A stretch of 64,000 nt of DNA from Poindextera sp965277425 (lineage in GTDB: Bacteria > Pseudomonadota > Alphaproteobacteria > Caulobacterales > Caulobacteraceae), in assembly GCA_965277425.1 (NCBI GenBank), contig CBDICR010000004.1:244974-308973 (forward strand), given 5' to 3'. The translations under genes were made by a program, and so were the position numbers. The first letter of the stretch is position 1. Every line of letters begins with the position of its first letter. Under the pieces are notes generated by a model. It searched no databases and had not been told where the DNA came from. It was given only the letters and a program-made list of their open reading frames with translations. Below, one piece after another: positions 25,437 through 34,302 of the stretch.

Positions 25437-26067
25437 GGCTGTTGTCCCGCCGCGCCTTGGCCTCGTCACCGGGCTTGGCCTCGACGGCTTCCCACGGATC
25501 TCGACGGTTCAACGCCAGACGGACATATCCCCGCGGACTCGCCGGACCGCCAAAGCCAATCTCATTCCAGGCGGTCGGGGTCGCATAATAGGCGTGGGTG
25601 ATGTCGGGGATCAGGCGGTGCTCGAAAAAGGCCTTGCAGGGCATGTCGCCCCAGGCGTCGCCATTCAGCGCGCCGGCTTGAGCCCTGCGCAGGAGTTCGT
25701 CCTGGCGTTCGGGCAGCAGGGCATGAAAGGCGCCGCCGAATGCGGACTGCGCCGCCGCGTCGAACGCCTTCAGCCCTCGGCGCCAAGCGTCACCCTGAGG
25801 CGGAAGGACCGCGTAGCGATAGCCGTCCTGAATGTCCTCGGCCATCTTCTGGTCGACATAAGCCGGCAATGGCACCTTTGGCCGATCGCCGGGCTGCGGC
25901 ATGATGCGATCGCAGATCGCCTGCAACGTCGTCCATTCGGCCGCCGTGAAGAACCGCGGCTCGCGCGGAACGGCCAGGCGTTTGTCGATCGCCTCACGGG
26001 TCGCTTGATTCCACGATGGGGTGTCGCGCTTGGCCTCGACGTCATAGCCCGGATAGCGCGGGCTCAT
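25426..26067 (-). CDS. Gluconate 2-dehydrogenase subunit 3 family protein
   Basis: A 213-residue protein of the small-subunit family. FFTAAEWTTLQAICDRIMP near residue 40 is the characteristic opening, and FFEHRLIPDITHAYYATPTAWNEIGFGGPASPRGY near the C-terminus is the conserved end (two adjoining blocks). Unlike many homologues there is no evident Tat signal at the N-terminus (MSPRYPGYDVEAKRD). It overlaps its neighbours by 4 nt upstream and 11 nt downstream, so it is the third gene of the ThDP-enzyme operon. Confidence 0.85.
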   Translation of the reverse strand: MSPRYPGYDVEAKRDTPSWNQATREAIDKRLAVPREPRFFTAAEWTTLQAICDRIMPQPGDRPKVPLPAYVDQKMAEDIQDGYRYAVLPPQGDAWRRGLKAFDAAAQSAFGGAFHALLPERQDELLRRAQAGALNGDAWGDMPCKAFFEHRLIPDITHAYYATPTAWNEIGFGGPASPRGYVRLALNRRDPWEAVEAKPGDEAKARRDNSRVR

Positions 26068-26942
26068 CGGCGGCCGCCTTCCAGAAGCCCAAGAGCGGCA
26101 AGCCCGGCCAGCGCCAGGCCGGTGAAGGACGGCGGAGCCGGAATCGGCGGGCCGTCGATCATGGTCTGGCGCCAGTTCTTCCAGCCGCCCATGCCCCGCC
26201 CGACGCCCATGATGTGAAAACCAGCCCCGACAAATCCGAGCACCGCCGTAAGGCGCAGAAACCCGCGGGTCAGCGGCCTGCGCTCCTGCTCGGCGCCGAC
26301 GGCGGCAAGGCCGAGGAGCGCGGCGGCGATTGGAGGCAGGGTCACGGGCAGGTACATGAAGGGGTTCTGATAAGCGCCGCGATAGTGGAGCAGACCCGCC
26401 TCCCCGACCGTACCCAGCAGGCCCGCGCCGGTGGTCGCCGCCAGAAACCGGCCCGCCTGCATGCCGGCGATGGTCGGGGGCGCGCCCGGCGCATTGTCCC
26501 GCGTTCGCTCACCCAGAAACCCCAGCAGTCCCGACAGGACCAGGGCGGCGGGTGCGCCGATGGGTGCGGAGTAGAACAGGTTTTGGACGCTGAACCCGCC
26601 GGGCTTCTTGGCGATATTGTAGAGGTGCGCACTGGTGCCGACGAGGCCGACCAGAGCCGCGGCCGCGAACACGGCGTCCCGCGCCGGATGCGGGCTCGCC
26701 CTGCGGTCGGTATGGCCGTGCAGGCCGGCGAGCAGCGACAGGGCTGAGCTCACCAGTGGCGCGTACATGGCCTTGTTGTGAAAGGAGCCGCGATAGTGTT
26801 CGACCGCGCTGTCCATCAAGACCGACGCCGCCAGCATGCCGGCGGCCCGGTTCAATCCTCGGGCCGCCTCGACGGCGGCGCCCGGCGCCTGCTCAACATC
26901 AGGCGTCGCGGCGGCTCGCTTGAGGGCGGCAAGCATGGTCAA
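26064..26942 (-). CDS. Multi-pass membrane protein with internal duplication, unknown function
   Basis: A 292-residue protein with about seven hydrophobic segments. Two halves share a pattern: SAVEHYRGSFHNKAMYAPL around residue 45 and AGLLHYRGAYQNPFMYLPV around residue 180, each followed by a further hydrophobic stretch, pointing to an internal repeat. I do not recognise a named family. It overlaps the ThDP enzyme by 4 nt upstream and the subunit-3 gene by 4 nt downstream, so it could anchor the GMC/subunit-3 enzyme in the membrane; this is inference from the operon. Confidence 0.75.
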   Translation of the reverse strand: MTMLAALKRAAATPDVEQAPGAAVEAARGLNRAAGMLAASVLMDSAVEHYRGSFHNKAMYAPLVSSALSLLAGLHGHTDRRASPHPARDAVFAAAALVGLVGTSAHLYNIAKKPGGFSVQNLFYSAPIGAPAALVLSGLLGFLGERTRDNAPGAPPTIAGMQAGRFLAATTGAGLLGTVGEAGLLHYRGAYQNPFMYLPVTLPPIAAALLGLAAVGAEQERRPLTRGFLRLTAVLGFVGAGFHIMGVGRGMGGWKNWRQTMIDGPPIPAPPSFTGLALAGLAALGLLEGGRR

Positions 26943-28723
26943 TGCTTGCCGGGCACGAAGGTGGCGATCAGCTCCTTGACGCTGTTCTTCAGAACCGACG
27001 GCAGCTCAGGCTCGCTCTCGACCATCGTCATGAAGTGGACGGCTTCTTCGAGGGTGATGTGGGGCGGCAGGGGCGGCACATTGGGGTCGGTATAGGCCTC
27101 GAGGATCACCGGCCGGTCGGCTGAGAGCGCCTCGTCCCAAGCCGCGCCGACCTTTTCGGGATCGTCGACAAAAATGCCTTTCAAGCCGATCAGCTCGGCG
27201 TACTTGGCATACGGAAAATCGGGGATGCTTTGGGTCAATTCGGTCTTGCCGGTCCCAAGCTGGACGCGTTCCTCCCACGTCACCTGGTTGAGGTCACGGT
27301 TGTTCAGCACCAGGACGATGAGGCGGGGATTGGACCATTGGCGCCAGTATTTGCCGATCGTGATCATCACATTGATGCCGTTCATCTGCATGGCGCCGTC
27401 GCCCATGCAGGCGATCACGGTCCGATCCGGATAGGCCATCTTGGCGGCCACGGCGTAGGGCGTGCCGGCCCCAAGCGAGGCCAGGCCGCCGGAGAGGGAC
27501 GCCTTCATCCCGCGCCGCATCTTCAGGTCACGGGCGTACCAGTTGGCGGCGGAGCCCGAGTCCGCCGTGATGACGGCATTGTCGGGAAGGCGCGGTGACA
27601 GCTCCCAGAACACCCGCTGCGGATTTAGCGGCTCGGCGCTGTTCATGGCGCGGGCTTCCAGGACCTTCCACCAGTCGGTCATGTCCGCGGCGATCTTGTC
27701 GCGCCAGGATTTGTCGGGGTTCTGCTTCAGCAGCGGCAGGAGCGCCGCGAGGGTGGCCGCGGCGTCACCCACCAGGTTCACCTCCATGGGATAGCGCAGC
27801 GACAGGTTGGCGCCGTCTATGTCGATCTGCACCCCGCGGGCCTTGCCGGGCTCGGGCAGGAATTCCGAATACGGAAAGCAGGAACCGATCATCAGGAAGG
27901 TGTCGCAGCCTTTCAGGAGATCCCAGCTCGGCTTGGTTCCGAGCAGCCCTAAGGATCCCGTCACCCACGGCAGGTCGTCAGGCAGCGCCGCCTTGCCGAG
28001 CAGCGCCTTGGCGCAGCCCGCGCCGAGCTTGTCGGCCACGGCGATGACCTCGTCCGTCGCCGCGAGCGCGCCGGCGCCCACCAGCATGCCGACCTTCTTG
28101 CCCGCGTTCAGCACCTCGGCGGCGGCCTGCAGGCCGGAGCGTTCTGGGACCTTGGAGACGGTGGGGAAGCCGACGCCGGTGTGGGTGTAGCCGTGCTTGA
28201 CCGGCGGCTCCTCGAACTTCATCAGTTGCAGGTCGTTGGGCAGGATGATCGCGGTGACGGTGCGCTTGGCCTGGGCGATCCGCACGGCCCGGTCGACGAT
28301 GGTGCGCACCTGGGCGGGGATCGTGCCGGTCGCGACGTACTCCGACGCGACATCCTTGAAGGCGGACTGCAGATCGATCTCCTGCTGGTAGGACGCGCCG
28401 ATCGAGGCGCGCGCCTGCTGCCCCACGATCGCCACCACCGGCACGTGGTCCATCTTGGCGTCGTAGAGCCCGGTGATCAGGTGGGTGGCGCCCGGTCCTG
28501 AGGTTGCGTAGCAGAGTCCGACTCCGCCCGTGAACTTGGCGTGGGCGCTGGCCATGAAGGCCGCCATCTCTTCGTGGCGGACCTGGACGTACTCCATGAA
28601 GTCCTTGGCTTCCTCAAGGGCGACGTCCAGCCCGCCGACGCCATCGCCCGGATAGCCGTAGACGCGCGTCAGCCCCCATTCGTGCAGCCGCTTCCAGACG
28701 AATTCGCTGACGGTCATGCTCAT
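26939..28723 (-). CDS. Thiamine-diphosphate-dependent enzyme (pyruvate oxidase/acetolactate synthase-like)
   Basis: A 594-residue three-domain ThDP enzyme. The N-terminal PYR domain has the activating Glu in VRHEEMAAFMASAHAKFTG; the middle domain follows; the C-terminal PP domain holds the ThDP motif beginning GDGAMQMNG and ending in NN. Overall it resembles PoxB-like enzymes acting on 2-oxo acids, but the substrate is uncertain. The ATG at 28723 has GGAG 7 nt upstream; the 48-nt extension is unsupported. It is the first gene of a four-gene operon headed by a GGAAC-N16-CGTA promoter candidate. Confidence 0.9.
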   Translation of the reverse strand: MSMTVSEFVWKRLHEWGLTRVYGYPGDGVGGLDVALEEAKDFMEYVQVRHEEMAAFMASAHAKFTGGVGLCYATSGPGATHLITGLYDAKMDHVPVVAIVGQQARASIGASYQQEIDLQSAFKDVASEYVATGTIPAQVRTIVDRAVRIAQAKRTVTAIILPNDLQLMKFEEPPVKHGYTHTGVGFPTVSKVPERSGLQAAAEVLNAGKKVGMLVGAGALAATDEVIAVADKLGAGCAKALLGKAALPDDLPWVTGSLGLLGTKPSWDLLKGCDTFLMIGSCFPYSEFLPEPGKARGVQIDIDGANLSLRYPMEVNLVGDAAATLAALLPLLKQNPDKSWRDKIAADMTDWWKVLEARAMNSAEPLNPQRVFWELSPRLPDNAVITADSGSAANWYARDLKMRRGMKASLSGGLASLGAGTPYAVAAKMAYPDRTVIACMGDGAMQMNGINVMITIGKYWRQWSNPRLIVLVLNNRDLNQVTWEERVQLGTGKTELTQSIPDFPYAKYAELIGLKGIFVDDPEKVGAAWDEALSADRPVILEAYTDPNVPPLPPHITLEEAVHFMTMVESEPELPSVLKNSVKELIATFVPGKH

Positions 28724-28789
28724 GTGGGTCTCCAACCTCCATGCGCGCGTGAAGACGCTCTGGCGGCCCACGTGGAGTGACTGGATCAG

Positions 28790-28814
28790 TACGCTTCAGA
28801 GGGGCGGTTGTTCC
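28790..28814 (-). promoter_or_regulatory. EcfG-like promoter (GGAAC-N16-CGTA) of the ThDP-enzyme operon
   Basis: On the minus strand a perfect GGAAC (28810-28814) is followed after 16 nt by CGTA (28790-28793), one mismatch from GGAAC-N16/17-CGTT. It lies 66 nt before the ATG of the ThDP-enzyme gene, a normal distance. Confidence 0.5.
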
Positions 28815-28876
28815 TTCTGCAGCGCTGCACGGCGCTGGGATTCGGAACCGCGGGCGCCGGCAAGCTTTGTGCTGAG

Positions 28877-29776
28877 ATGCAGCGGCCATCCCCCGTCGTC
28901 GAAACCGCGCTGGACGCCAAGGCGACGATCGGCGAGTCGCCTCTGTGGTGCGCCGCCGAACAGGCGCTCTATTGGATCGATATCAAAAAGCCGGCTCTCT
29001 ACCGTTTTGAGCCTGCAAGCGGCGCGCAGCGCTCATGGGGGCTCAGCAGCGATGTCGGCGGCTTCGCCCTGCTGCGGGACCCGCCGGGGGCGCTGGTGGC
29101 GCTGCGCTACGGACTTTACCGGCTTGACTTCGCCACCGGCGCCTTGACCTTGTTGGCGGCAAGCCCGTTCGATCCGACGCTGTTCCGCTTCAACGAGGGC
29201 GCGTGCGACCCTGGCGGGCGCTTCTGGATCGGCGTCATGTTCGATCCACTCAAACCCAGCGACGTGACGCAGCGAAGCGCGCTTCACAGCTTCAGATTGG
29301 ACAGCGGACTGCGGGTGGAGAGCGATATTTCCGATCTTCACAACGGCATGGCCTGGAGCGCGGACGGCCGCACCTTCTATCTCTCGCACAGCAACGAGCA
29401 GCGTATATTCGCCCACGGCTTCGATGCGGCCGGCGGGCTGATGGGTGAGGGGATTGTGTTCGCGACCCTGGCGAAAACGCTCGGCATCCCGGACGGGGCG
29501 GCGATGGATACGCGGGGCGGTTATTGGAGCGCCTGTCACGGCGGCGGACGTCTGAGACGATACCACCTCGACGGCTCGGTCGATCGCGACATCATGCTGC
29601 CGGTCAGCCAGCCGACCATGTGCGCGTTCGGCGGCGTTGATCTCGACGAACTCTATGTGACAAGCGCCCGCGATAAGTTGAGCCCGGGGCAACTGCGAGA
29701 AGAACCGCTGGCCGGCGCTGTCTTCAGGGTCCGCCCTGGAGAACGCGGCGTGGCAAGGCTCATCCTTGTGTCTTGA
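28877..29776 (+). CDS. SMP-30/gluconolactonase family protein
   Basis: A 299-residue beta-propeller lactonase, a second family member in the island. Motifs: TIGESPLWCAAEQALYWIDI at the N-terminus (metal-binding Glu), FNEGACDPGGRFWIGVMF in the middle, NGMAWSADGRTFYLSHS, and IPDGAAMDTRGGYWSA. It should hydrolyse an aldonolactone, the product expected from a sugar-oxidising GMC enzyme. I chose ATG 28877 since a longer TTG-started frame has no support. It is divergent from the ThDP-enzyme operon. Confidence 0.87.
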   Translation: MQRPSPVVETALDAKATIGESPLWCAAEQALYWIDIKKPALYRFEPASGAQRSWGLSSDVGGFALLRDPPGALVALRYGLYRLDFATGALTLLAASPFDPTLFRFNEGACDPGGRFWIGVMFDPLKPSDVTQRSALHSFRLDSGLRVESDISDLHNGMAWSADGRTFYLSHSNEQRIFAHGFDAAGGLMGEGIVFATLAKTLGIPDGAAMDTRGGYWSACHGGGRLRRYHLDGSVDRDIMLPVSQPTMCAFGGVDLDELYVTSARDKLSPGQLREEPLAGAVFRVRPGERGVARLILVS

Positions 29777-29839
29777 TTGTAAATCCCCCGGCGGCCGGAT
29801 ACAGACGCGGCGGCTGCGAGCCACACGCGCCTCGTGGCG

Positions 29840-30742
29840 TCAACGCGCCTCGACGCGGCGGCCGATCGCCTGGAGCCCGGCGGCCAGGGCGTCGAACGTC
29901 ACGCGACAGCGCACGCTGGTCCTCAGATCCTCATGCATGGCGACCCACAGGCCGAGATCCACGGCGACCTCGGCCTGGAGGACCGGGATCAGCGCCGGGT
30001 CCCGCCGCGCCACCGAAACCTGGCACATGCCGATCCCGAAGCCGGCGCGGATCGCCGCGAGCTGGGCGAGGTCGCTATCGGCGCGCAAGGCGAAGGCGGC
30101 GCGGCCCAACGCCGGATAGGCCGCCACGATGGCCCGCACGCCGGGCGTCTCGCGATCGAAGCCGATCAGGTCGTACCCCGCGAGCTCGGCGAGCGTTTGC
30201 GGCGCGCCTCGCGCTTGCAGATAGTCGCGATGGGCGTAGAGGCCCAGTTGAAGCGGCGCAAGGCGCCGCGTCACCAGCGCGCCCTGCGCCGGCTCGACCA
30301 TGCGCACGGCGATGTCGACTTCGCGGCGCAGCAGGTCGTCGACGGCGTTCGACAGGACAAGCTCGACCACCAGGCCGGGCTGGTCGCGCCGCAGCCGGGC
30401 CAGGATCGGCGGCAGGTGTTCGATGCCGACGATCTCGCTGGCGCTGATGCGCACGGCGCCGCGCGCCTCGCCGGGGCGGCCGCTCGCCGTCCGCCACAGG
30501 GTCGCGGCGTCCAGCGCCAGGGCTTCGGCGTGCGGCTTGAGCTCCAGGGCCATGTCCGTCGGTTCAAGGCCGCGTTGCGAGCGCAGGAAAAGGGCCGCGC
30601 CGATCGATCGTTCAAGTGCGTCCACATGCCGGGCCACCGTCGGTTGGGTGAGGCCAAGCCGGCGCGCGGCGCCCGAGAGCGAGCCCGCCTCGACCACCGC
30701 CAGGAAGGTTCGATAGAAGTCCCAATCCGGCTCAGAGTTCAT
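29840..30742 (-). CDS. LysR-family transcriptional regulator
   Basis: A 300-residue LTTR. The N-terminal winged helix-turn-helix is clear (FLAVVEAGSLSGAARRLGLT followed by QPTVARHVDALE), then the linker and periplasmic-binding-like effector domain (RISASEIVGIEHLPPILARL). It is divergent from the SDR gene at 30860, with a 117-bp AT-rich gap between them, so that gene is its likely target, along with itself. Confidence 0.92.
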   Translation of the reverse strand: MNSEPDWDFYRTFLAVVEAGSLSGAARRLGLTQPTVARHVDALERSIGAALFLRSQRGLEPTDMALELKPHAEALALDAATLWRTASGRPGEARGAVRISASEIVGIEHLPPILARLRRDQPGLVVELVLSNAVDDLLRREVDIAVRMVEPAQGALVTRRLAPLQLGLYAHRDYLQARGAPQTLAELAGYDLIGFDRETPGVRAIVAAYPALGRAAFALRADSDLAQLAAIRAGFGIGMCQVSVARRDPALIPVLQAEVAVDLGLWVAMHEDLRTSVRCRVTFDALAAGLQAIGRRVEAR

Positions 30743-30859
30743 CTATTTCTCTATAACAGGCCCACTTAATTAGGCAATTTTCGTTTGAGTGCCGCCGGTT
30801 CATTGTTTGCCTGGACGAGCTGCGGCGGCTGGCCGCGCTCTTGGACTGGAGGACTGACG

Positions 30860-31834
30860 ATGAGTGGAACGACGGTGGTTCTCGGCTATGGCGCGGTCGG
30901 ACGGCTGGTCGTGCGCAGGCTCCTGCAACGCGGCGACGCTGTACGCATCGGACAGCGCCGCCCGCTCGCCGACCTGCCGGCGGGCGCGAGTTGGATCGCC
31001 TGCGACGTCCTCGATCCAGCCTCGGTGCGCCGGGCGGTCGAAGGCGCGGCGCAGGTGGTGCTGGCGGTGGGCTTTGCCTACGATTCGCGCGTCTGGCGCC
31101 TGGCCTGGCCGAAGACCATCACCAATGTCGTCGAGGCCTGCGCCGAGGTCGGGGCGCGGATCGTCTTCGTCGACAACCTCTATCAGCTCGGACCCCAGAC
31201 CGCGCCGAGGAGCGAGACCATGCCGCTCACCGGGGCCGGCGAAAAGCCGGCGATCCTGGCCGAGGCGACCCGCATCTGGAGGACGGCGGCGCAGGCCGGG
31301 CGGGTGCGCATGGCGGCGTTGCGCTGCACGGACTTCTACGGCCCCGGCGTGGCCGTCTCCCACCTGGGAGCGGTCGCGTTCGGCAATCTGGCGTCGGGCA
31401 AGGTCGCCCAGCTTCTGGCGCCGCCCGACACGCCGCACGACTTCGCCTATGTGCCGGACATCGCCCGCGCCGTGGTCAGCCTGCTCGATGCGCCGGACGA
31501 CGCCTTCGGCCAGGTCTGGAACATGCCCTGCGCGCCAACGCGCACCCCGCGCGAGATCCTGCGCCTCGGCGCGGAGGCCATCGGCGCCAGGCTGCGCATC
31601 ATGGCGATCCCGCTCTGGCTCACGCCGGTGTTCGGTCTGGCCTCGCGCTTCATGAAAGAGGTCGCGGATGTCGGTTTCACCTGGGACAGGCCCTATCAGG
31701 TCGATGCCAGCAAGTTCAGCTCGCGCTTCTGGTCGGACGTGACGCCGTTCGAGGTGGGCGCCGCTGAGACGGCTCGGTCGTTCCTGCCACCGGTCGGGGC
31801 GGGCGCGCTCTCGATGGCGGCCGCATCGCTATAA
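30860..31834 (+). CDS. NAD(P)-dependent epimerase/reductase (extended SDR/NmrA-like)
   Basis: A 324-residue Rossmann-fold protein. The N-terminal motif is VVLGYGAVGRLVVRRLLQRG (GxGxxG). VFVDNLYQLGPQ and RCTDFYGPGV follow the extended-SDR pattern, but the YxxxK catalytic pair is not obvious, so it may be an atypical or NmrA-like member. GGAGG lies 6 nt before the ATG. Divergent from the LysR gene, it is probably an inducible redox enzyme of unknown substrate. Confidence 0.8.
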   Translation: MSGTTVVLGYGAVGRLVVRRLLQRGDAVRIGQRRPLADLPAGASWIACDVLDPASVRRAVEGAAQVVLAVGFAYDSRVWRLAWPKTITNVVEACAEVGARIVFVDNLYQLGPQTAPRSETMPLTGAGEKPAILAEATRIWRTAAQAGRVRMAALRCTDFYGPGVAVSHLGAVAFGNLASGKVAQLLAPPDTPHDFAYVPDIARAVVSLLDAPDDAFGQVWNMPCAPTRTPREILRLGAEAIGARLRIMAIPLWLTPVFGLASRFMKEVADVGFTWDRPYQVDASKFSSRFWSDVTPFEVGAAETARSFLPPVGAGALSMAAASL

Positions 31835-31837
31835 GGC

Positions 31838-33472
31838 TCAATAAGCGACCTGCGCCCGCAAAGAGATGGCGTCCAAGGTCGCGCCGATCGGAACGCCGAG
31901 GGGCGCGCCCTTGATGGCCGCTCCATTGGCCTTCCGATAGTCGACATGGTCGTAGTCGAGCATGATCCGGATAAGGTCGTTGGGGTACCAGTTGACGCCG
32001 AGCGAGTAGCCAAGCTGTTTGCCGCCGTCGACCGCGGCTGGGGTCGTCGCCAGGCTTTCGCCAGGCAGAAAGTTGCTGTCCAGATCGACATAGCTCACGC
32101 GGCCGGCCAGCTCCCAGGCGCCCCATCCGCCATGCGTCGTGAACGGATGATCCGGGACGATGCGAAAATACGAGGCGGCTTGTGGATTGTACTTGTGAGC
32201 CTCGCCGGTCAGCGTCCAGCTCAGCTCGCCGTATCCGCCGTCGAATCTGGCGTCCGAGGCGCCCTGGCGGTCGACCTGGTAGGCATAGTATTCGCCCTGC
32301 CAGAACAGGCTGCGATAGGTGGCGGCGGTCTCCAGGTCGATGACGTAGCCGCCGGTGACGGGGTTGGCCAGGGTCCCGATCGCGCCGGTGTTCAGCAAGG
32401 CGGTGGGATCGATGCGCAGTTCCGGCTGATCGCTCAGCGTGAGCAGGTTCGCGGTTCCGTTTCCGGTATTGGGCGCGCGGATCAGCTCGTCGACGCCGAC
32501 GCCGAGATGGAGGGAATAGTCCGGGCCGCTAAGCGCCTGGACGGCGAGGCGTTGAAAGGCGCCGAACCGTTCACCCGTCAGAGTGTGGGAATCGCCGCTC
32601 GCCGGGCCGGTCAGATAGGCGCCGACCCAATAGCGGTCGTCAAAGACGCGGATGCCCGCATTCGATCTGGCGTCGCCGGTGTTGAAGTTCGTGGCGATGT
32701 TCGACGGCGAGGCGCGTTCGAGGAATAGGGTGTCGTTGGAGCTGGTGGCCTGGTCCAGCGTGAAATAGGTGTTCGAATACCCGATCTCGAAGGCGGCGCC
32801 GGCAAGCCCGGTATAGATGATCTGGGCGGTTTCGATGCCCTTCGCCGTCTGGTCGGACGAGTTGCCGGCGTCATAGACCAGGGCGAAGCCCCAATCTCCC
32901 GCGGCCGTCCCGGTGACGCCGATCCGCGCCCGCCGCGCATTGACGCCGTCGGAGAGCTGTTGCGGCCCGACCGCCTTGGAGGCGGGCCTGAATCCGACAT
33001 CGCCGCCGGTATCGAACTGGATGTCCCCCGTCAGGCCGATCGAGTACCGCCCATCGGCGCTTTCCAAACCGAAGCGATGGGTGGAGTTCTGAACCACCCG
33101 CGGCTCGGCGGTTTCCCGACCGCGCGGACCTGGCGTCTCCTCGATGGGGGTGCGATCCGTTGCGTTCTGAGCGGCGCGAGGCGTGGCGGTCGGGCCCGCG
33201 GCCCGGGCGGCTTCCTCGACGGCCAGGCGGTCCTGCAGGCTGCCGACCTGGGCCGAAAGAGCCCCGATCTGCCGCCGGTCCCGCTCGGCGAGCGACGCCA
33301 GGAGGGCGGTCAGCTCGGTGACCTGCGCCCGCAGCGCCTGCACATCGGCCGGATCGGCCGTGTCCCGATCGGCGGCGAACGCCTGGCCGGCGCCCAGCCA
33401 GGCTAGCGCCACGGCGGCGGCGAGGCGCCCATGCCGATACGAACCGATAGACCTGACCACCCTAACCCCCAT
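31838..33472 (-). CDS. Outer-membrane porin (OprO/OprP-like)
   Basis: A 544-residue protein with a signal peptide (cleavage near QAFAADRD, residue ~34), a coiled-coil segment at about 45-90 (VTELTALLASLAERDRRQIG), then a 16-strand-type barrel rich in alternating aromatic strands and ending in ...LRAQVAY, an outer-membrane C-terminus with terminal aromatic. KRRIGVTG-like VNARRARIGVTGTAAGDWGF is characteristic of phosphate-selective porins. It may take up anionic solutes, with the coiled coil trimerising in the periplasm. It is convergent with the SDR gene. Confidence 0.87.
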   Translation of the reverse strand: MGVRVVRSIGSYRHGRLAAAVALAWLGAGQAFAADRDTADPADVQALRAQVTELTALLASLAERDRRQIGALSAQVGSLQDRLAVEEAARAAGPTATPRAAQNATDRTPIEETPGPRGRETAEPRVVQNSTHRFGLESADGRYSIGLTGDIQFDTGGDVGFRPASKAVGPQQLSDGVNARRARIGVTGTAAGDWGFALVYDAGNSSDQTAKGIETAQIIYTGLAGAAFEIGYSNTYFTLDQATSSNDTLFLERASPSNIATNFNTGDARSNAGIRVFDDRYWVGAYLTGPASGDSHTLTGERFGAFQRLAVQALSGPDYSLHLGVGVDELIRAPNTGNGTANLLTLSDQPELRIDPTALLNTGAIGTLANPVTGGYVIDLETAATYRSLFWQGEYYAYQVDRQGASDARFDGGYGELSWTLTGEAHKYNPQAASYFRIVPDHPFTTHGGWGAWELAGRVSYVDLDSNFLPGESLATTPAAVDGGKQLGYSLGVNWYPNDLIRIMLDYDHVDYRKANGAAIKGAPLGVPIGATLDAISLRAQVAY

Positions 33473-33479
33473 TGCGCCG

Positions 33480-33498
33480 ATAAGTTTAATAGGCTTAT
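33480..33498. promoter_or_regulatory. Small dyad immediately upstream of the porin start
   Basis: ATAAG (33480-33484) is mirrored by CTTAT (33494-33498) in an AT-rich 19-bp stretch only 8 bp before the porin ATG. It could be an operator or a 5' hairpin affecting translation. No clear SD sequence is visible. Confidence 0.3.
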
Positions 33499-33653
33499 GG
33501 GCGGCGCAAGCTGGCGGGAAATCAGAAGGGTTGTGGCCTTATCCAGATTTTCTTTCGTTCAACACGCGCAGGCGCGATGACGCGACCGCAGCCGGGCTCG
33601 CCGATCGTCGACAGAGCCCGCCGCGGCCGTGCGTCAGACCGGTGGATCGCCGA

Positions 33654-34136
33654 TCAGCACGGGATCCAGTCATAGGTCGAGCGGGCCGTGTCCCACGACC
33701 AGGATCCGCAGGCTTGCGGCGGCCCCGCCTGATAGGCGCCCGGGGGCGGGGGCGCGTCGGCGCCGTCATAGCCGTAAGGATCGGGTCCGCCGATTCCGTA
33801 GGCGGCGTAGTCATCATAGTCGTACGGATCGCCGTAAAACCCGAGATCGCCGTAGTCCAGGCCGAGCGCGAACCCGAGCCCGCCGGCGCCAAGATAATAG
33901 CCGCCATAGCCGCCGCCGTATCCACCGCGATAGCCGCCATGGAAACCACCGCCACGGAAACCACCACCGCCATGGAAATCACCGCCGCCGTGAAAGCCGC
34001 CGCCGCCGCGAAAACCGCCGCCGCCGCCGTGGAAGCCGCTACCGCCGCCGCCGTGCGCGGCCGCAGGGGTTGGAATTGACGCCAGCGGCGCCGCTAAGAG
34101 CGCCACGCTTGCGAGCGCTGCGAGAATTGTCTTCAT
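33654..34136 (-). CDS. Secreted Gly/His/Phe-rich protein
   Basis: A 160-residue exported protein. The signal peptide (residues 1-27, ending AAA before HGGGG) is followed by a GGGFHGGG/GGFRGGG repeat (about 28-75), then GGYGGGYGGYY, a DYGD/YDYDD acidic-aromatic region and a C-terminal domain with two Cys (ACGSWSWDTARSTYDWIPC). AAGGAGG lies upstream of the ATG. Proteins of this composition are common in Caulobacteraceae; the function is unknown. Confidence 0.75.
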   Translation of the reverse strand: MKTILAALASVALLAAPLASIPTPAAAHGGGGSGFHGGGGGFRGGGGFHGGGDFHGGGGFRGGGFHGGYRGGYGGGYGGYYLGAGGLGFALGLDYGDLGFYGDPYDYDDYAAYGIGGPDPYGYDGADAPPPPGAYQAGPPQACGSWSWDTARSTYDWIPC

Positions 34137-34254
34137 CTGGACCTCCTTGAGAGGCCGAGGGTCACGATGGCCAACGGTCGTGCTGCCGGCGCAGAAGTCG
34201 CCGTAGCACCTACCTAGATGGGCGCCTGGGTCGCCGGTGAAAGAACGGCGCGCG

Positions 34255-34302
34255 AAGATGAGAAAGTTTTCATTCGCCGAGCCTGTCGGCTGACCTTATG
34301 AA
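34255..34302 (+). promoter_or_regulatory. Operator/promoter block shared with the RND efflux operon (copy 1)
   Basis: A 29-bp block (34255-34283) is identical, base for base, to the minus-strand sequence at 43260-43232. It contains a 16-bp near-perfect dyad ATGAGAAAGTTTTCAT (34258-34273). Exactly 23 nt after the dyad is TATGAA (34297-34302), a -10-like hexamer. At the other copy the same 23-nt spacing leads to TATTTA. The block reads toward the hypothetical-RR-HK genes, so it is a likely autoregulatory site of this two-component system. Confidence 0.65.

Noticed and set aside
28845..28870. GGAAC as an EcfG promoter for the SMP-30 gene at 28877
   Set aside because: The element 16-17 nt downstream reads CTTT/TTTG, not CGTT.
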